From positions 137,058 through 201,057 of the forward strand of contig MNCI01023875.1 in NCBI GenBank assembly GCA_015680685.1: 64,000 bases of DNA, written 5' to 3'. The translations under genes were made by a program, and so were the position numbers. Below the pieces are notes generated by a model. It worked only from the letters and a program-made list of their open reading frames with translations. It had not been told where the DNA came from and did not search any database. Source of the DNA: Gnetum montanum (Eukaryota > Streptophyta > Gnetopsida > Gnetales > Gnetaceae). Each line of letters begins with the position of its first letter. Position 1 is the stretch's first letter. Below, in pieces: positions 34,369 to 46,802 of the stretch.

Positions 34369-36086
34369 AAAGGTTTGGAGGTTTCCACACATCTATGTTA
34401 AAGTTTGGTATTTTCTTTGATTGAAAAGACCATTGTTGTGGATATTTGTACATTTGATTTTGGGTATCATTCTTATTGCTTTATGTATGGATCCAAATAA
34501 GAAGACATATCAAGAGCCTAGATAAGAGCTTCAAGAGTTTAAGGACTTCCTTAAAGCTTTCATGACTAAAATGCGAGAAGTTCTTCCCAAAGTAAAGGTC
34601 CACAGGCACTGAGATTTTGTAGAAACTTCAAAAAGGAATATGAAGAAATTCAAGACTGACATGGAAAAAATTTTGAGGAGAAATCATAGAATATCTTCTA
34701 GCAATTAGGAAGGAATGGAAGATAAACGATCTAATGAAGTAGAGATCTATGAGAAAAGAAGTTCTCAGGTATGTCTTATTGAGCAAAGGAGTGCTCAATA
34801 CTAAAGGGTTTCAAGAAAGGGAACAAGAGCTTCATAAAAGGGACCAAGAGATCTTCAAAGTCCAAGATGGTTTATGTTGCTAATCAAGAAGAGTTCCTAC
34901 CTCATCAAGCATGGAAGGTGAAGGAGCAAAGCCAAGCGAGTGGTAAAACTCATGGGAATTTTTCAAGAAGGATCAAGGGTAGCACTAGAAATTATGATAC
35001 TCATTCTTGTTGCAATGTTTCTACACATTGTGGCAAGGTACGTGGAAGAATAATTACTTTAATGATGTTTTTGATGAAACTAATGTTAAAGCCATCAAGG
35101 AGAGTTTACCTTTTGATTTGGTACCTCCAAAGTGGGATGAAGGGCTTGTTGATGATTCCTTTGAATAGGAGAAGCCATTGGACTTGGAAACAACTATTTG
35201 GGATCTTGAACCTTCAAGTTTTGATGAGATTGGATAACCACATGTTTATGATCAAATTGAATCAAAGATGGATGGGAGAACCTATGAAGACGTAAGGATG
35301 ACCTTTACCTTGTTGAGGGTAGTAATGTCTCTTATGAGGAGGCTAGTGTAATGGATGATAGTTTTACACTTTAGCTTGGTAGTGGTTTATTCAATGGTAA
35401 TGATGAGCATGATGATCATTGGGGTGATTGTGATGAGATTGAGAGTCATATTGTGAATTTTGGTACCATTGTTAATAAGAGGAAGATTAATAATATATTA
35501 TTTAATGATGATGGCTATTTGAATAGTCATTATGAGAAGGCCATTATTAATGTAAGTGAAGACCTTGATAATGATATGATATTCCAAAATTTGGAGATGC
35601 TTGCTATTGATTATAGCAATGATAAATTTATGAAGTGTGATGATTGATTTGATTGTCTTTTGCTATAAAATGGAAGTACGGCATGAAGGCAATCTACATG
35701 GTGGTGTTGAAAGGAAGCTAAGTGGTAGTCTTCTAAACACTAAGAGGAAGAAGTTGAAGAAGACGAAAAAAAACAAAGAGATGATGTTGGATTAAGAAAG
35801 CCTAATCTTTTTTCTTTCTTATTCTTTATTTGTTGCAAGTTTGAGTCATCATGGGAATGCAAAGGAAGCATTCTAAGAAGATGATAATATGCAGGAAGCA
35901 TGATGGGACATGTGGACAAGGCCCCATGCGCAAGGGAAGCTCAAAACCAAAACCTCCAATTATATTTATTCTCATGTTTGTAATGCATTAAGTCATGATT
36001 GTTGTGATGGACTTGAGTCATGGGGGCATGGTGCCTTCCAACTTGTGAAAGGTCATAAAGCATGACATTTTAAAGGGTGGTAGAGT
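34369..36086 (+). pseudogene. Internal ORF of array H, copy 2 (with gag-like start)
   Basis: An ATG at about 34487 opens MDPNKKTYQEP, a stop, then a basic helical stretch (FKDFLKAFMTKMREVLPKVK), as in the N-terminus of small gag proteins. The second half, with LGSGLFNG, ESHIVNFGTIVNKRKINN and NDDGYLNSHYEKAIINVSED, matches copy 1. Several stops and frame changes are present. There is no protease, reverse transcriptase or integrase before the LTR at 36087. The protein's role is unknown. Confidence 0.55.
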
Positions 36087-37084
36087 TGGTGTAGGGACAT
36101 CTCTTTTGATCCTCTTATTCTATCTTACATACTATGTGTCTTTTTGTGTTGATTTTTGTTAGGGATGGTTCTTGGATGTTTTGACATATTTGGAGGTGTT
36201 TTTGGCTCACTTTGATGAGTTTAGCAAGTTTCAAGGTCTATGGGGACTTATTAGAAGGAATCTGGAGGCTCTTGGCATCAAAAGTAGCATTTTTATTTTT
36301 GGCACCTTCAGGATAGGAATCTCTCCAAAGAGATAGACATGTTTCTAGAGACATCTCCCTTTAAGTAAAGATGTCTCATGTCCATAGAATACGTCTACCA
36401 AAAATAGTAGATGTCTGTTGCATGAGCAAGGCTTTCATAGAGGACATCCAGATGAAGGTAGAGATGACCCAAACATATAGGGAAACTTCTGAAAACACTA
36501 TTTTCAATTTGGGAAATAGCCAAAGCAAGATGGAAATATCCATAAAGAAGGTGACAAGACTTGGAAAACAAATAGAAAACCTCAAGTTAAGTTGAGGAAA
36601 GGTTTCTAGGGTTTTTATCTTCTAGTTGCTTATAAATGTTTTAGTTCACCATTATTAGTGATAAAGTGCAAAAGCTGAAGGCTAGATAACCGTAGCCATG
36701 AGCAGGAGAGAAAGCTTATGAGAGTTGGGGAAGGATAGATTGTGCAAGAAGAGAGCTTGTGCAACGAAGTTCAGTGAGAGCCAAGGGAGAGCAGTTGAGA
36801 GAGATCAGGAGAATCTCTTATAAGTGTCTTGTCTTGAACTTGGGCTCCATTGTGAGCAATTGACGATTAAGAGAGGACAAATATGGCCTCTAAGATTCTT
36901 GGGAGAGTTGTGAGTTGAGCTTGGCTCCTCATCTTTGATGTATTTTATATGTATTTTTAGAATTATCTTAATTTAAGGACATTTTCTCCATTTTATTGTT
37001 CTATAGTTTTTCTAAGCTAGATCTACTTGGAAGTTGTGGATTGGATTCTATTGGGGTTTATCAAGGTGTAACAACCCTACACCA
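36087..37084 (+). repeat. Third LTR of array H
   Basis: Starts TGGTGTAGGG after a purine-rich aaagggtggtagagt, ends CCCTACACCA, and is followed by the TSD gtgta. It is the best preserved copy. Confidence 0.85.
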
Positions 37085-37299
37085 GTGTACAATGAAATGA
37101 AATAGAGTATCCAATGTAGAAGTTGAGAAAAAAATGAATGGTAACTTACTGTATTAGAACTAAATAGTATGCATGAAATTATATTGGAAAGACAAATGCA
37201 TTGTCTATTCTTTTCATGATAAAAAATCATATAGCATATATTAGCATATGAAGTCTAGTTTTGATAAGCAACTTGGTTTAAACCAAAGATTATGCTATG

Positions 37300-37700
37300 A
37301 AGATATGGTTTAGAATTATAAAGAATTTACAAAGACCTTTAAAGATCTAGTATAACTTAATGTTTGAATTATTAAGCCTTTATTTTTCCTTAATATAATG
37401 GATTCTAAAGTATTGCGGAAGTAAGGTTATAAAAATATCCTTGTTAAAGATCTTGCTAAGATATTTTCCTCCACTAAGAATCCAACTATCTATCAAAGAG
37501 ACTTCTTGCAAACAATAAGAATTTATATCCTGAAAAAGTGACTAAGCTTGAATGATGAGGGCTTGTGTACTATTGAGATAATTGGAGTGTAGATGACAAA
37601 TGTACCTAAGAGTGCAAATATTTTTACCATAAAGGCTATTAATAGTCCTTTATGAATGCTTAGAGTTCTATCAAAGATTAGAAAGATCATTTCCATATTG
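37300..37700 (-). repeat. Dispersed repeat R, copy 2 (inverted)
   Basis: Reverse complement of 27130-27545; see copy 1. The two copies face each other across about 10 kb. Confidence 0.65.
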
Positions 37701-38072
37701 GAATGTTAATTATCATGGTCATGTGAATGTTAGGCACATGTGAGGTTGGAAAATGGTTATCCATAATTACTAGGTGACCTTAAGAAGTTCCATTTCTCTC
37801 TCATAAGCCATAGCCTTCAAGTGTGATGATCCATGGCTATCCTATGAGCAATAAGGTGAAGTATGTTTCTCTCCACTTGAGAACCCTTGTCCATCCATGA
37901 GACCTACTATGATGTTATTTAGCTTATAATTAAAGGCATATGCATGAGGGTTGAACTACACCATGGGAAAAGCTTCTTAAGGACCAGGTTCTTTGCTAGT
38001 GTAGCTAATTGACTAGACTTATGTTGGAATTCCTATCTTAGAAGTGAAGTGCACCATGAGCAAAGTTTTCTT

Positions 38073-38112
<40 letters not shown>

Positions 38113-39259
38113 CATGTTCTTTGGTAGTATAACAAGTTCTTAAGTGTGATGGGGTTTGGTATCAATCCTCACCCTAGCCTCCATGCCTTTTTTTAACCCA
38201 TTTTCTCAAAATTCAAAAAAGGAAAAAAAAAAAAATCTTCTTATACATTTTTCTAATTTTCCTTAATTTATTTGAGTTTCTCTTACCCATTTTCACCATT
38301 CCCTTTCCATCTTGTAGAAAAATGAAACTAAGAAAAAATTTGAAAGTTGTTGCTATCTATGATATAAATGAAGCATGTCCTCTTCATAAATTTTAGTATA
38401 TAAGTCTTGTGTTGAAATTTGTCCTTATATTAATTACTTTTACTTATGAGGTGATTGGAAATGAAATCTTAATTATAAATTACAATATATATATAGGTAA
38501 AATTATGATTTATAAAGTTTATATTTTAAAATTTTGATTAACAAAGGTGGTGTGAAAAAGGGTGGTCCATGTTTAGTGATCTTTTGACCATGTGATTATT
38601 TTAATCATAATTAAAACATCATAGTTAACTTAAAAATTTTATTTTATCATTATTTTATCATATTTGTGATTCTTTATATATTCTTGTATCTTTTTTAAAA
38701 TTTCTATTTGTTTTGCTATCCTTGCACTTACATGCAACTCATAGTTTGGAGGATAACTGCTGATATCAACTTTCTGATGCTAGCATGGGGACATGATTAA
38801 AAAAAAAATTTAGTCCCATGACAATTAGAATTCCTATGAGTTTTAACCCCACACAAATTATTTGTGATGGTATTATAGATAAAGTAGATGAAGCTCAACA
38901 AATAGTAAGAAAGATGTTGTCACTGAACTTAGTCTAGTAAGCATTTACTATTCATTTAATATATCATTTATTTCTTTAACTTTAAACTAAAAAAATTAAC
39001 AAGAAAGTAAAACTTATGTAACCCACCTTAAACAATGTAGGACTGAATAGCAATAATGGAATAACTCAAGGCAAAAGTGACTATAAAAGCAAAAGTTCAA
39101 ATGAAAAATAAAATAAAATAGTGAGAACAACAACATAACCATTGAGGTTAATGCATAAAATATCAACTATTGATAATTTATTCCCTCCAACTATTCTACT
39201 ACTGATCATTGACTATAAAAACTTTGAATCTTGTAAAAAGACAAGGGTGATTACCCATG
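37701..39259. other. Unannotated AT-rich stretch with a GA microsatellite
   Basis: (GA)n occupies 38076-38110 and sits inside one copy of a roughly doubled block (accatg...ttctttg(c/g)tagt near 37960 and 38110). No coding signal. Confidence 0.4.
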
Positions 39260-40935
39260 TGATGAGTTGTCATTGTTGTGTTGCATTGATGAATCCTGTC
39301 AATGTATGGTTTGCTCCATTGATGCCTACGCATTAACATAGTGTCCCCTATCACATATATAAATGCATGAACTAGAAATATTTATGACATAAATTATTTA
39401 GTATCCTAGTGAAGCTCTTGCATTTTGTTTATTTATAATTAGAATATTTTCTAAGTGCTCATAGTAGGAGTAAGAAGTTGATGAATCATGCATGATTGGG
39501 CTACATTGATGCAACCTTGTCGATGGGATCCCATCAGTGTAGGATTTCCTACATTGACGGGTACCCATCAACATGGTACCCTATCATCACCTATAAATGT
39601 GCACCTACCCATTGCATTATGAAATTATTCTATTAGTTGTAGCAAAGCTCTTGCAATTTGTTTTCTCTAGACTTGGAGTATTTTCTGAGTGCCCACAGAA
39701 GGAGTCAAAGAAGTGTATCAATCTTTATTCAAGCATTGATGTACCTAAGTACCTTAGCGTGAATCGCAATAAAGATGAACTCTTCTAATCAAACATTGCT
39801 GCACTTGAAATAGATTAATGTTTCCTTTATACATTTATTATTCATGCACTTGACTTTAATGAATTTTAATTAAGTAATTAATATTGATTAAATAACAAAC
39901 ATAAGTACAACCACTTCAAGCATACATTACACTTGGTAATCCTAGTAATGCCTAATGCTTGGTAGTCTAGTAGTGTTGCAACATGTTAAGGATGTATATG
40001 GAAAGTAGGAATAGATGTTCATGGTAAGATTAGTTAAGTGTTAGTTAGTTATTAGATTAATTAGAATAATTAATATCAAATTTACTTTATTTTTAGCACT
40101 TAGGTGAATCTAGTAAAAAGAAAAAATGATAAAAATCATGTGTCTCAGTAACACTTAACCATATATTTGCATTTTATGAGTAAAAGTGGGAAGACAATGA
40201 TCACGTCCTTGATATTCACTTCCTAGACCTAGTGTACTTAGAGAGCTAAAGTTTGTAGAATTTGATTAGATTGCTTAGTGAACGCTAGTGATTCATATGG
40301 TTGGATTTAGAGATTGCTCCCTGCTCATCAGAAGTGTATGGATCTAATTTGAACACTAATGTACTTGAGTACCTTAGTGTGATTGGTAATAAAGACAAGC
40401 TTTCTTCATAAACCTTATAGCATTTGGAATTAGCTTAATGTTTACTTAATGTATTTATTATTTGAGTAATTTAGTTTAATGCAATCAAATTAATTAATTA
40501 TTTAGCAATTAATTAATATAGATAAATACGACTACTTTAAGCATTCATTAATGTTTGGTATTCCCAAAAGTGCTTAATGCTTACATTGCAATGTGGTTTA
40601 GGATGTGTTTAGTAAATAGGAATGGATGGTTATGTTAGGATTAGTTAAAATGTTAGTTAGTTATTTGATTAGTTAAATATTTAATTACTTTATTTTCTAG
40701 CACTTAGGCTATTTAAATAATAAACATAAAATGATAAAAATCATATTCCTCAATTACACTTAACCATACATTTGCACCTCATAAGTAAAACTAAGAAGAC
40801 AATGATCATAGACATTAGGTTCACTTCTTAGACCTAGTGTACATAGAGAGCTAATGTCTATGGAATTTGACTACATTGTTTAGTGAATGCTAGTGATTCG
40901 TATAGTTTAGTGTAGGGATTCCTCGCCACTCATCA
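39260..40935 (+). repeat. Outer solo LTR (D-like family), TSD ccatg, interrupted
   Basis: It starts TGATGAGTTGTC and ends gccactCATCA. Direct repeats ccatg flank it at 39255-39259 and 40936-40940. It is split at 39478/40336 by another LTR of the same family; without the insert it measures about 819 bp, normal for the family. No internal region, so a solo LTR. Confidence 0.9.
39479..40330 (+). repeat. Inner solo LTR nested in the outer one, TSD gaagt
   Basis: It starts TGATGAATCATGC and ends tgctCATCA, 852 bp. gaagt occurs at 39474-39478 and 40331-40335. Palindromes gggatcccat and gggtacccat precede a cctataaatg TATA box near 39592. It landed in the R region of the older LTR. Confidence 0.9.
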
Positions 40936-41369
40936 CCATGCATGGTAGTCTATCCTCTAGCACCTGTCATTCATTTTTAGAAATTTCCATGCAAACTATG
41001 AGCAATGATCGCTATATTAGCAATTCCAAGATTCCCATTACACTTTCCTTGATCTGCGGTAGCAATTGCCATCGCCATCTTCTATGTTGGAAAAATCAGC
41101 AACCTTCATGTTTTTCCTAATGATCATCTGACCATCCCTACCACTCTTGGTAAGTTGACGGACAAATTTGTTGTATGGGAATGCCAGTGAGTAACAGTTG
41201 GTATAATTTTCTCTTCTCCCAACTTTCCCGACGTAGAAGTGTAATATGCAAGAATCAGAGAGGCTGGAATTGATTGCTAATTTAACAGGCCATCTTATAG
41301 ACCTCATTGGCTACATGAAGTAATTATCATTCCTTAGTTTCCCTAACAATTGACTAAGGGGTTCGTTTC

Positions 41370-41830
41370 AAAGAACAGTTAGGGTGCTGTCGTGGCTACA
41401 TTGTGCGTTATGCTGAGATGAAAATGGTGGACCAGCATAGTGGCAACGACGTGGTTCTACCTAGGAATCGTTCCTGTGAGATTTGCATACGCAAAGCCTC
41501 CATTATGAAGGGATACTTGAATAATCCTGAGGCTACTGCCTAGACCATAGATGTCATAGTTTGGGCTGCCTATAATATGCCTAACCCTGTGGATACTTTG
41601 CTTCTCATTCATGTGAATAGTCCTAAGAATCCCATCCTCTGAACTCTGTTGAAATATTTTTAAAGATGCTATCAGAAGGAGTTTGATCAGCATTTGTGAA
41701 CAGTTAGAGTAAAGGGTGTAGACTGGTTGGAGGAGGTGTGCTTCCTGGAGCATGGGTAAACAGGAATGCACAAGAGGTTATCCAGTTTATAGATAAGATG
41801 TGAGGCTCTTTGTTGAGCTAAGTCTTTATC
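41370..41830 (+). pseudogene. 4-coumarate:CoA ligase-like fragment
   Basis: The plus strand reads [20 protein letters not shown], then [20 protein letters not shown] and PEATA, a stop, TID. This is the conserved 3' half motif of 4CL-type adenylate-forming enzymes (GEICIRG...MKGYLN.PEAT..TID). These ligases activate hydroxycinnamates to CoA thioesters in lignin and phenylpropanoid synthesis. Farther on, QEVIQFIDKM near 41776 resembles the E(V/I)..FI.KQ motif near the C-terminus. The catalytic lysine region is absent, G of GEICIRG is C, and frames break. It is a dead 3' fragment, probably of one exon and its flank. Weak traces upstream to about 41000 are not readable. Confidence 0.65.
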
Positions 41831-41835
41831 ACATA

Positions 41836-42150
41836 TTTTTTTGGAAAAAATCAAGGGAATTTTATTCCCAAAAGAAGGCTATACATTAGTACAGCTTAGG
41901 CTAGAGCTGCTGGCCCCACACCGAATGTGGACCCCAACCCCCACCCCGCAAACTGCAACCACTGGGGGGCATCATCGCCGCAAGAGATGCCCCATTCCCA
42001 AACCCTTAACCAGAGATTCTGACCAATCCAGGCATGTCCAGCTAGCCCCCCCTGCCCCCTGGTTAGAGGCTTTTTGGGGGGGGGGGGGGTGTTGTGGTTG
42101 GAGCTGGACTCTCCTCTCCTCGGAGGTTTGAAGTCTTGAACCAACTCTCC
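41836..42150 (-). repeat. Possible LINE 3' end, minus strand, with 14-G run
   Basis: On the minus strand an unusually GC-rich body ends in ttgggaataaaattccctt and an A-rich tail, like plant L1-type LINE tails. A run of 14 G occupies 42076-42089 and C runs lie around it. No reverse transcriptase motif is present. Confidence 0.35.
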
Positions 42151-43823
42151 CAGGCTCCCAGGCCTGCTATCAGGTGATGTCTATTTTCCTCAATTATGTG
42201 GGCAATGCCTATCATGTTTCAGCGGGTAAGAGTTTTATTGTCTATGAATGTTTGCTCATTAACAATATAGACAAATATTTGAATTAATTTCTCTTTTAAG
42301 TTATTGATTATATTAAACTCTCATTTTTTGAACTTGTTTAGTAGACTATTATATTATTTAAATTTCCTTGTCAGGTTATTAATTTATTTCTTGAACTTTG
42401 GTTTCAAAAGATTCTAGATTCACTCTATTACGGTTATGGTTTTATCACTAAGTTTAATCTTAAAATAGTTTTCTTTAAAAAAAGCTTTTAGCATTATTGA
42501 ATGTAATAATTTTAATCTGTTAAATCACCATGTTACCTTTACCAACTAATTTTAATCTATTAAATCACCAGGTTGCCCTTATCACCTAAGACTATTCATA
42601 GGTTTTTGTACCCATACAAGAGGTGCCTTTATGAAATAGTATCTTAAAATGAAATTTTCCAAGGGTGTCACCATGTGATCCATTTTCATGCATTAACAAT
42701 TATTACTAAACTTAGGCCAATAACTCTTTTTTCTGGACTTAGTAAGTTGTTCTGCAAACTTCCTTATAAATAAAAATAGAGGTAGATGAGCATTAATTTC
42801 AAGCATTGATTCTATTACTGAGTGAGCATTACATTGTTAGTTCAACGTCCATTGTATCAATGTCGCTTACTAAAAGCCATTTCTATAGCTATGATCATTC
42901 TATCTCTGTTTTATAATTTAATGCATGGACTTTATGCAACAATGTTTAACTCTCAAAAGTAAACTGTGCATTTGGCATTCCTGCGACCATAGTTTATGGG
43001 GAATTGTTCAAGACTTATTTGCAAAAATCCTTTCTCACTTAGGGAATTATTGAAGATTTATTTGCAAAAATCCTTTCCCTTGCCTCAGAATCTAGTTGTT
43101 TTCAATTACAAAGCCGACAGTTTTTTTTCCTCATTTCAAGTCATATCATACATGGAAATAATATTAAGAGGCTAATATGAAAGTACTTATTCAAACATAG
43201 TACCAATTCAAGTAATACATGGAAATAATATTAAGAGGCTAATATGAAAGTACTTATTTAAACATAGTACCAAAACAAAGAAAGTACCAATTCACTAAAA
43301 CGAGTTGCTAAATTGGTCTGCAACCATTAATCCATATAAGGAAAATTCTATTCAACAGAACACAAAATGATAGTGGCAATAAAATTCCAAGTTGCAGGAA
43401 ATTTTATGCATCCACTTGCTTTCATTTTAGTTATTATGATCCATGAATACACAAAAACTTCTACTACATGATCATGCAAATTTTCCCTAAGATCAAGCTC
43501 TGGAATCAAACTCTGACAAATGCCATCAATTGGGTTCATACAACTCAAAAGGTAGAAATTTTATTTACATCCTAGAATTAGCCAATAACAAGCTCTACAA
43601 CTAAATATGGCTCTAGTTGCTGCAAGATTACACGTCTTTCTTCATTTTGATAATGTGTTCCTATTCAAGAAAATAGCTAACACACTCTTTCTAAGTGAGG
43701 TAACGTGTTTTTTAAGAGCTTTATTAAACTTACAACAACTTCTTTTAGATCATATTGAAATTGAAATTTTTTATTTAAGCCTATCGAAACTCATTAGATC
43801 TATGGGACATTCAAAATTCCTTT
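42151..43823. other. Unannotated stretch, flank of element C
   Basis: Contains a 67-bp tandem duplication at 43148-43275 (atacatggaaataatattaa) and a smaller one near 42508-42585. No coding motif recognised in its open frames (43607-43897). Confidence 0.45.
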
Positions 43824-44684
43824 TGATGAGATGCGATTCGCATAGGCCGCGATATCGCATACGCGATATCGCAGTCTACCACCATATCTATAAATAAGAT
43901 GTAGATCTCCCTTGTTTAAGGATCCCAATTTTAGAGTAGCGAAGCTCTGGCAGTTTGATCCCTCCAGAGTTAGATTTTTTCCCGTGTCTGCCCCGCAGTG
44001 TGGTGAATGTAATTGTACGGTGTCTTTATTCGAGTGTGCCATACTTGGACACGCACATGACTAGCAATAAAGATTAAGATTACTTCATCATTGCAACATT
44101 CACTTTGTTATTTATTTGTGTGTTTATTTATTTAATGTTATTTACTATTTTCTCTCTCTCACCATTAAACTCCTAGAACACAGAACGAGTAAGACTTGAT
44201 TACGAGCATTTAAGTGTGACTACCTGGTAGCCCAGTGGTGTATCTAGGATCTACGCTTGGCAACCTAGTGGTGTATTTGGGATCTGCGCTTGGTAATCCC
44301 AGTGGGGTACCTAGGAGCTATGCTTGGTAGTCCTAGTGGTAGTCATGCATGAGGTCCAAGATGTGTACGGTTGATTAAGGAATCGGTTGCTTGTCCCACA
44401 TAGGCTAGATTAGATTTTCTTACCCTTTTCCTCCTAGCTTAGCTTAGTTAATATTCTTTTCCACTGCCCTTAGGAGTAGCATAGATTAGAAACACATCAT
44501 ACACCTCATCTGGACTAAACCATACGTGACAAATGTAATACTAGTCCAGGTAGAAAGATAGCGAACTGTGACCTAAGGCTAACTATCTAGGTGCCACAAC
44601 TAGTCCATTTGCAGAGTTCGACCGGATCGTGCATGCGATGCTCATTTCGTATGGTTTAGTGTAGGGGTACCTTGCCACTCATCA
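43824..44684 (+). repeat. 5' LTR of element C
   Basis: Starts TGATGAGATGCGATTCGC. U3 is about 75 bp with cgcgatatcgc palindromes, then tctataaataag near 43886 and aataaagat near 44064. Ends actCATCA, followed by the primer site. Confidence 0.9.
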
Positions 44685-44685
44685 T

Positions 44686-44703
44686 TGGCGCCGTTGCCAG
44701 GGA
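44686..44703 (+). other. Primer binding site for tRNA-Asp
   Basis: tggcgccgttgccaggga matches the complement of the plant tRNA-Asp 3' end at 17 of 18 positions. This primer is typical of Athila-type Gypsy elements. Confidence 0.85.
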
Positions 44704-44785
44704 TGGTGCTAGTTATCTAGATTAGTTATATCATACAAGGTTGTTGTAAAGGACTTACCGATATATCTCTAAAAAAGAAGAAATA

Positions 44786-46802
44786 ATGATAAAAAGTCAC
44801 ATAAATTCACACACAACAATGCCTCTCCTACAAGATGATAATAATGCCACACTTAGTGAGGAAGTTCATTGGAGAACCAATGAGCTATATGTTGATGAAG
44901 ATTGGAGTATACAACCTGAAGTGGGAGTTTCCTATAAGAATGAACAAAAACAACGTCATCACAACGCACGCAAGCCTAACTTACCCGATGACGATGAGAC
45001 CCCATTGTCCACTATAAGCCTAACGCAAATACAAGACGTTGTTCGAATCTCACGTAGGCATCGTAAAGAGAGCTGACTACCCAGGCTTGATTTAAACAAC
45101 TTTCCTACATTTTCAGGAGGCTATGACTTAGATCTGCATCAACATTTACTAGTCTTCTACAATGTCTGCACATGGAATAATATTGATAATGGGTGGCAAA
45201 AACTTAAGCTCTTCCCTATGATACTCGTTGACCAAGCTAAAGTATGGTATAGATTGTTGAAACCAAATTCAATACGACACTGGTCAACAATGGTAGAGGT
45301 CTTTAACAAAAAATATCAAACCTACGCAAGAGTGTCAACCTTGAGGAAACAAATCCAAGAGTGGAAACAAGCAAAACATGAACCCTTGGACATGGCCTTA
45401 GAAAGATATTATGCATTGTTAAATAACTATCTAGGCTATGGGTTTTCCGAGGAAAGGTTGATGTACCATATCATTGATGGGCTACATAATGAAACAAGAG
45501 AGACCTTAGGAACATATGCCCGAGGTCAACTATACAACCTACGAACCCATCAAATCCAAGATCTTATTCAGCAGGTAGAAAAAGAAGAAGGAGAAATAGC
45601 TACATGGGAGAGTTTTGAAAAACATTAATGGGACCAATATATTAACTCAACAAAGATCCCTGATCATAACAAGGAGAATTCAACAAATCTCATGGTGGAA
45701 ACCTCATCTTTGCCAATACAGCAATCATTAGAAGAAGCTGAGGCAAAGATCAATAAGATGTTGGAATGGATGAATCAAAAGTGTGGAGAATATATCAACA
45801 TCATTGGAGATAGAGTTTTAACAACCCAATAAGTAGGAAAAAACAATAGACAATCGAAGAAAAATAATAAAGGGAATAAGTGCTCAAATGCCAATCATAC
45901 GTATGAATGCAACATATGCCTATACGATCACCCCAAGGGCTAATGCCCAGTCTTGTTACATCTACATAAGCATTGGGGAAACACGTTACATCCAGAGTTC
46001 AGACAGAGATACTGTGTTCGATCACTATGGCAACAATCCCAGTCATGGGGGAATCCACCCTTAGAGTAGAGGCACCTTTCATATTTTCCGAATCCAAATG
46101 CTTATCATGTTCAACACCTTGTTTCTTCAACTGGGCCAACATACTCTATCTCACCACAATACCATTCTTCACAATACTATCAACCCATACCTCCAACACA
46201 ACCACCACCTTGCGCACCTTACATTCCTCCTAACTTTCAACATTCTTATCCTTTCCCTCCTTCCACAATGCCACCAATTTTTCCTAAGGTGTTTGTGCCA
46301 CAACAACAACCCACGAACAACACTTGTGCTACTACTATTAACAACAGTGAAAAGCCTCCTCAACATCAAAGGCATCCTTTCTTTAAACACGGCCGTAGGA
46401 AGGGACAACATAATTCAGAGGCCATTGCACCTTCCAACTTAGCACAAGTCCAACAATGTGGTACAACCTTACCTTCGAACCCAACACCTCATGTAACTTC
46501 ATCAAGGCCACCAACTTACACTCCAACAACCATACGACCCAATGAACACAACTATGGGAGGCATCAGCCCAATCCTCACATACCATTTAAAGGGTCCTAA
46601 ACATCATAGTGGGTCAATTCGTTATCCGGGAACTACATCGTATGAAGTGCCCCACTATGCTTATTATGAAGTGTGTGAAATCCAAGGGGATAAGTATGGA
46701 CCGATTTCAATATTTCCAATATGCAAGGATCCTCATTTTTCATTTATTAATCCTTTCCTTACTCAAACGTTTAGTTATGGGGGATATCCCCCATTTCAAT
46801 GA
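44786..46802 (+). pseudogene. Gag of element C
   Basis: From ATG at 44786 one frame runs about 605 codons to 46600 with only five in-frame stops and no frameshift. A +1 shift near 46560-46600 then leads to the C-terminal tail ending at 46802. The capsid-like core reads GWQKLKLFPMILVDQAKVWY, WSTMVEVFNKKYQTYARVST, HEPLDMALERYYALLNN. A zinc-knuckle variant CNICLYDHPKG-stop-C follows near 45911, then a long P-, Q- and H-rich domain. Gag would package the RNA. It matches gag of A throughout. Unlike A, nothing resembling a protease follows; the frame ends in SYGGYPPFQ and a stop, then a T-rich tract. Confidence 0.8.

Larger units (their letters stand above)
31837..37084 (+). mobile_element. Tandem LTR array H (LTR-internal-LTR-internal-LTR), TSD gtgta
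   Basis: Three LTRs (the first truncated) alternate with two internal regions. The LTR ends are TGGTGTAGGG...CCCTACACCA, a 10-bp inverted repeat. gtgta stands at 31832-31836 and 37085-37089, so the whole array occupies one insertion site. The primer site matches initiator tRNA-Met. The internal regions (1.4-1.7 kb) hold only a decayed gag-like ORF and no pol, so the element is non-autonomous. Confidence 0.85.

Noticed and set aside
41038-41771. Minus-strand open frames of 89 and 104 codons
   Set aside because: No motif is recognisable, while the plus strand shows 4CL sequence at the same place.
42076-42089. Run of 14 G as a telomere-like or quadruplex element
   Set aside because: A single homopolymer without repeated G-tracts; polymerase slippage or a sequencing artefact is simpler.
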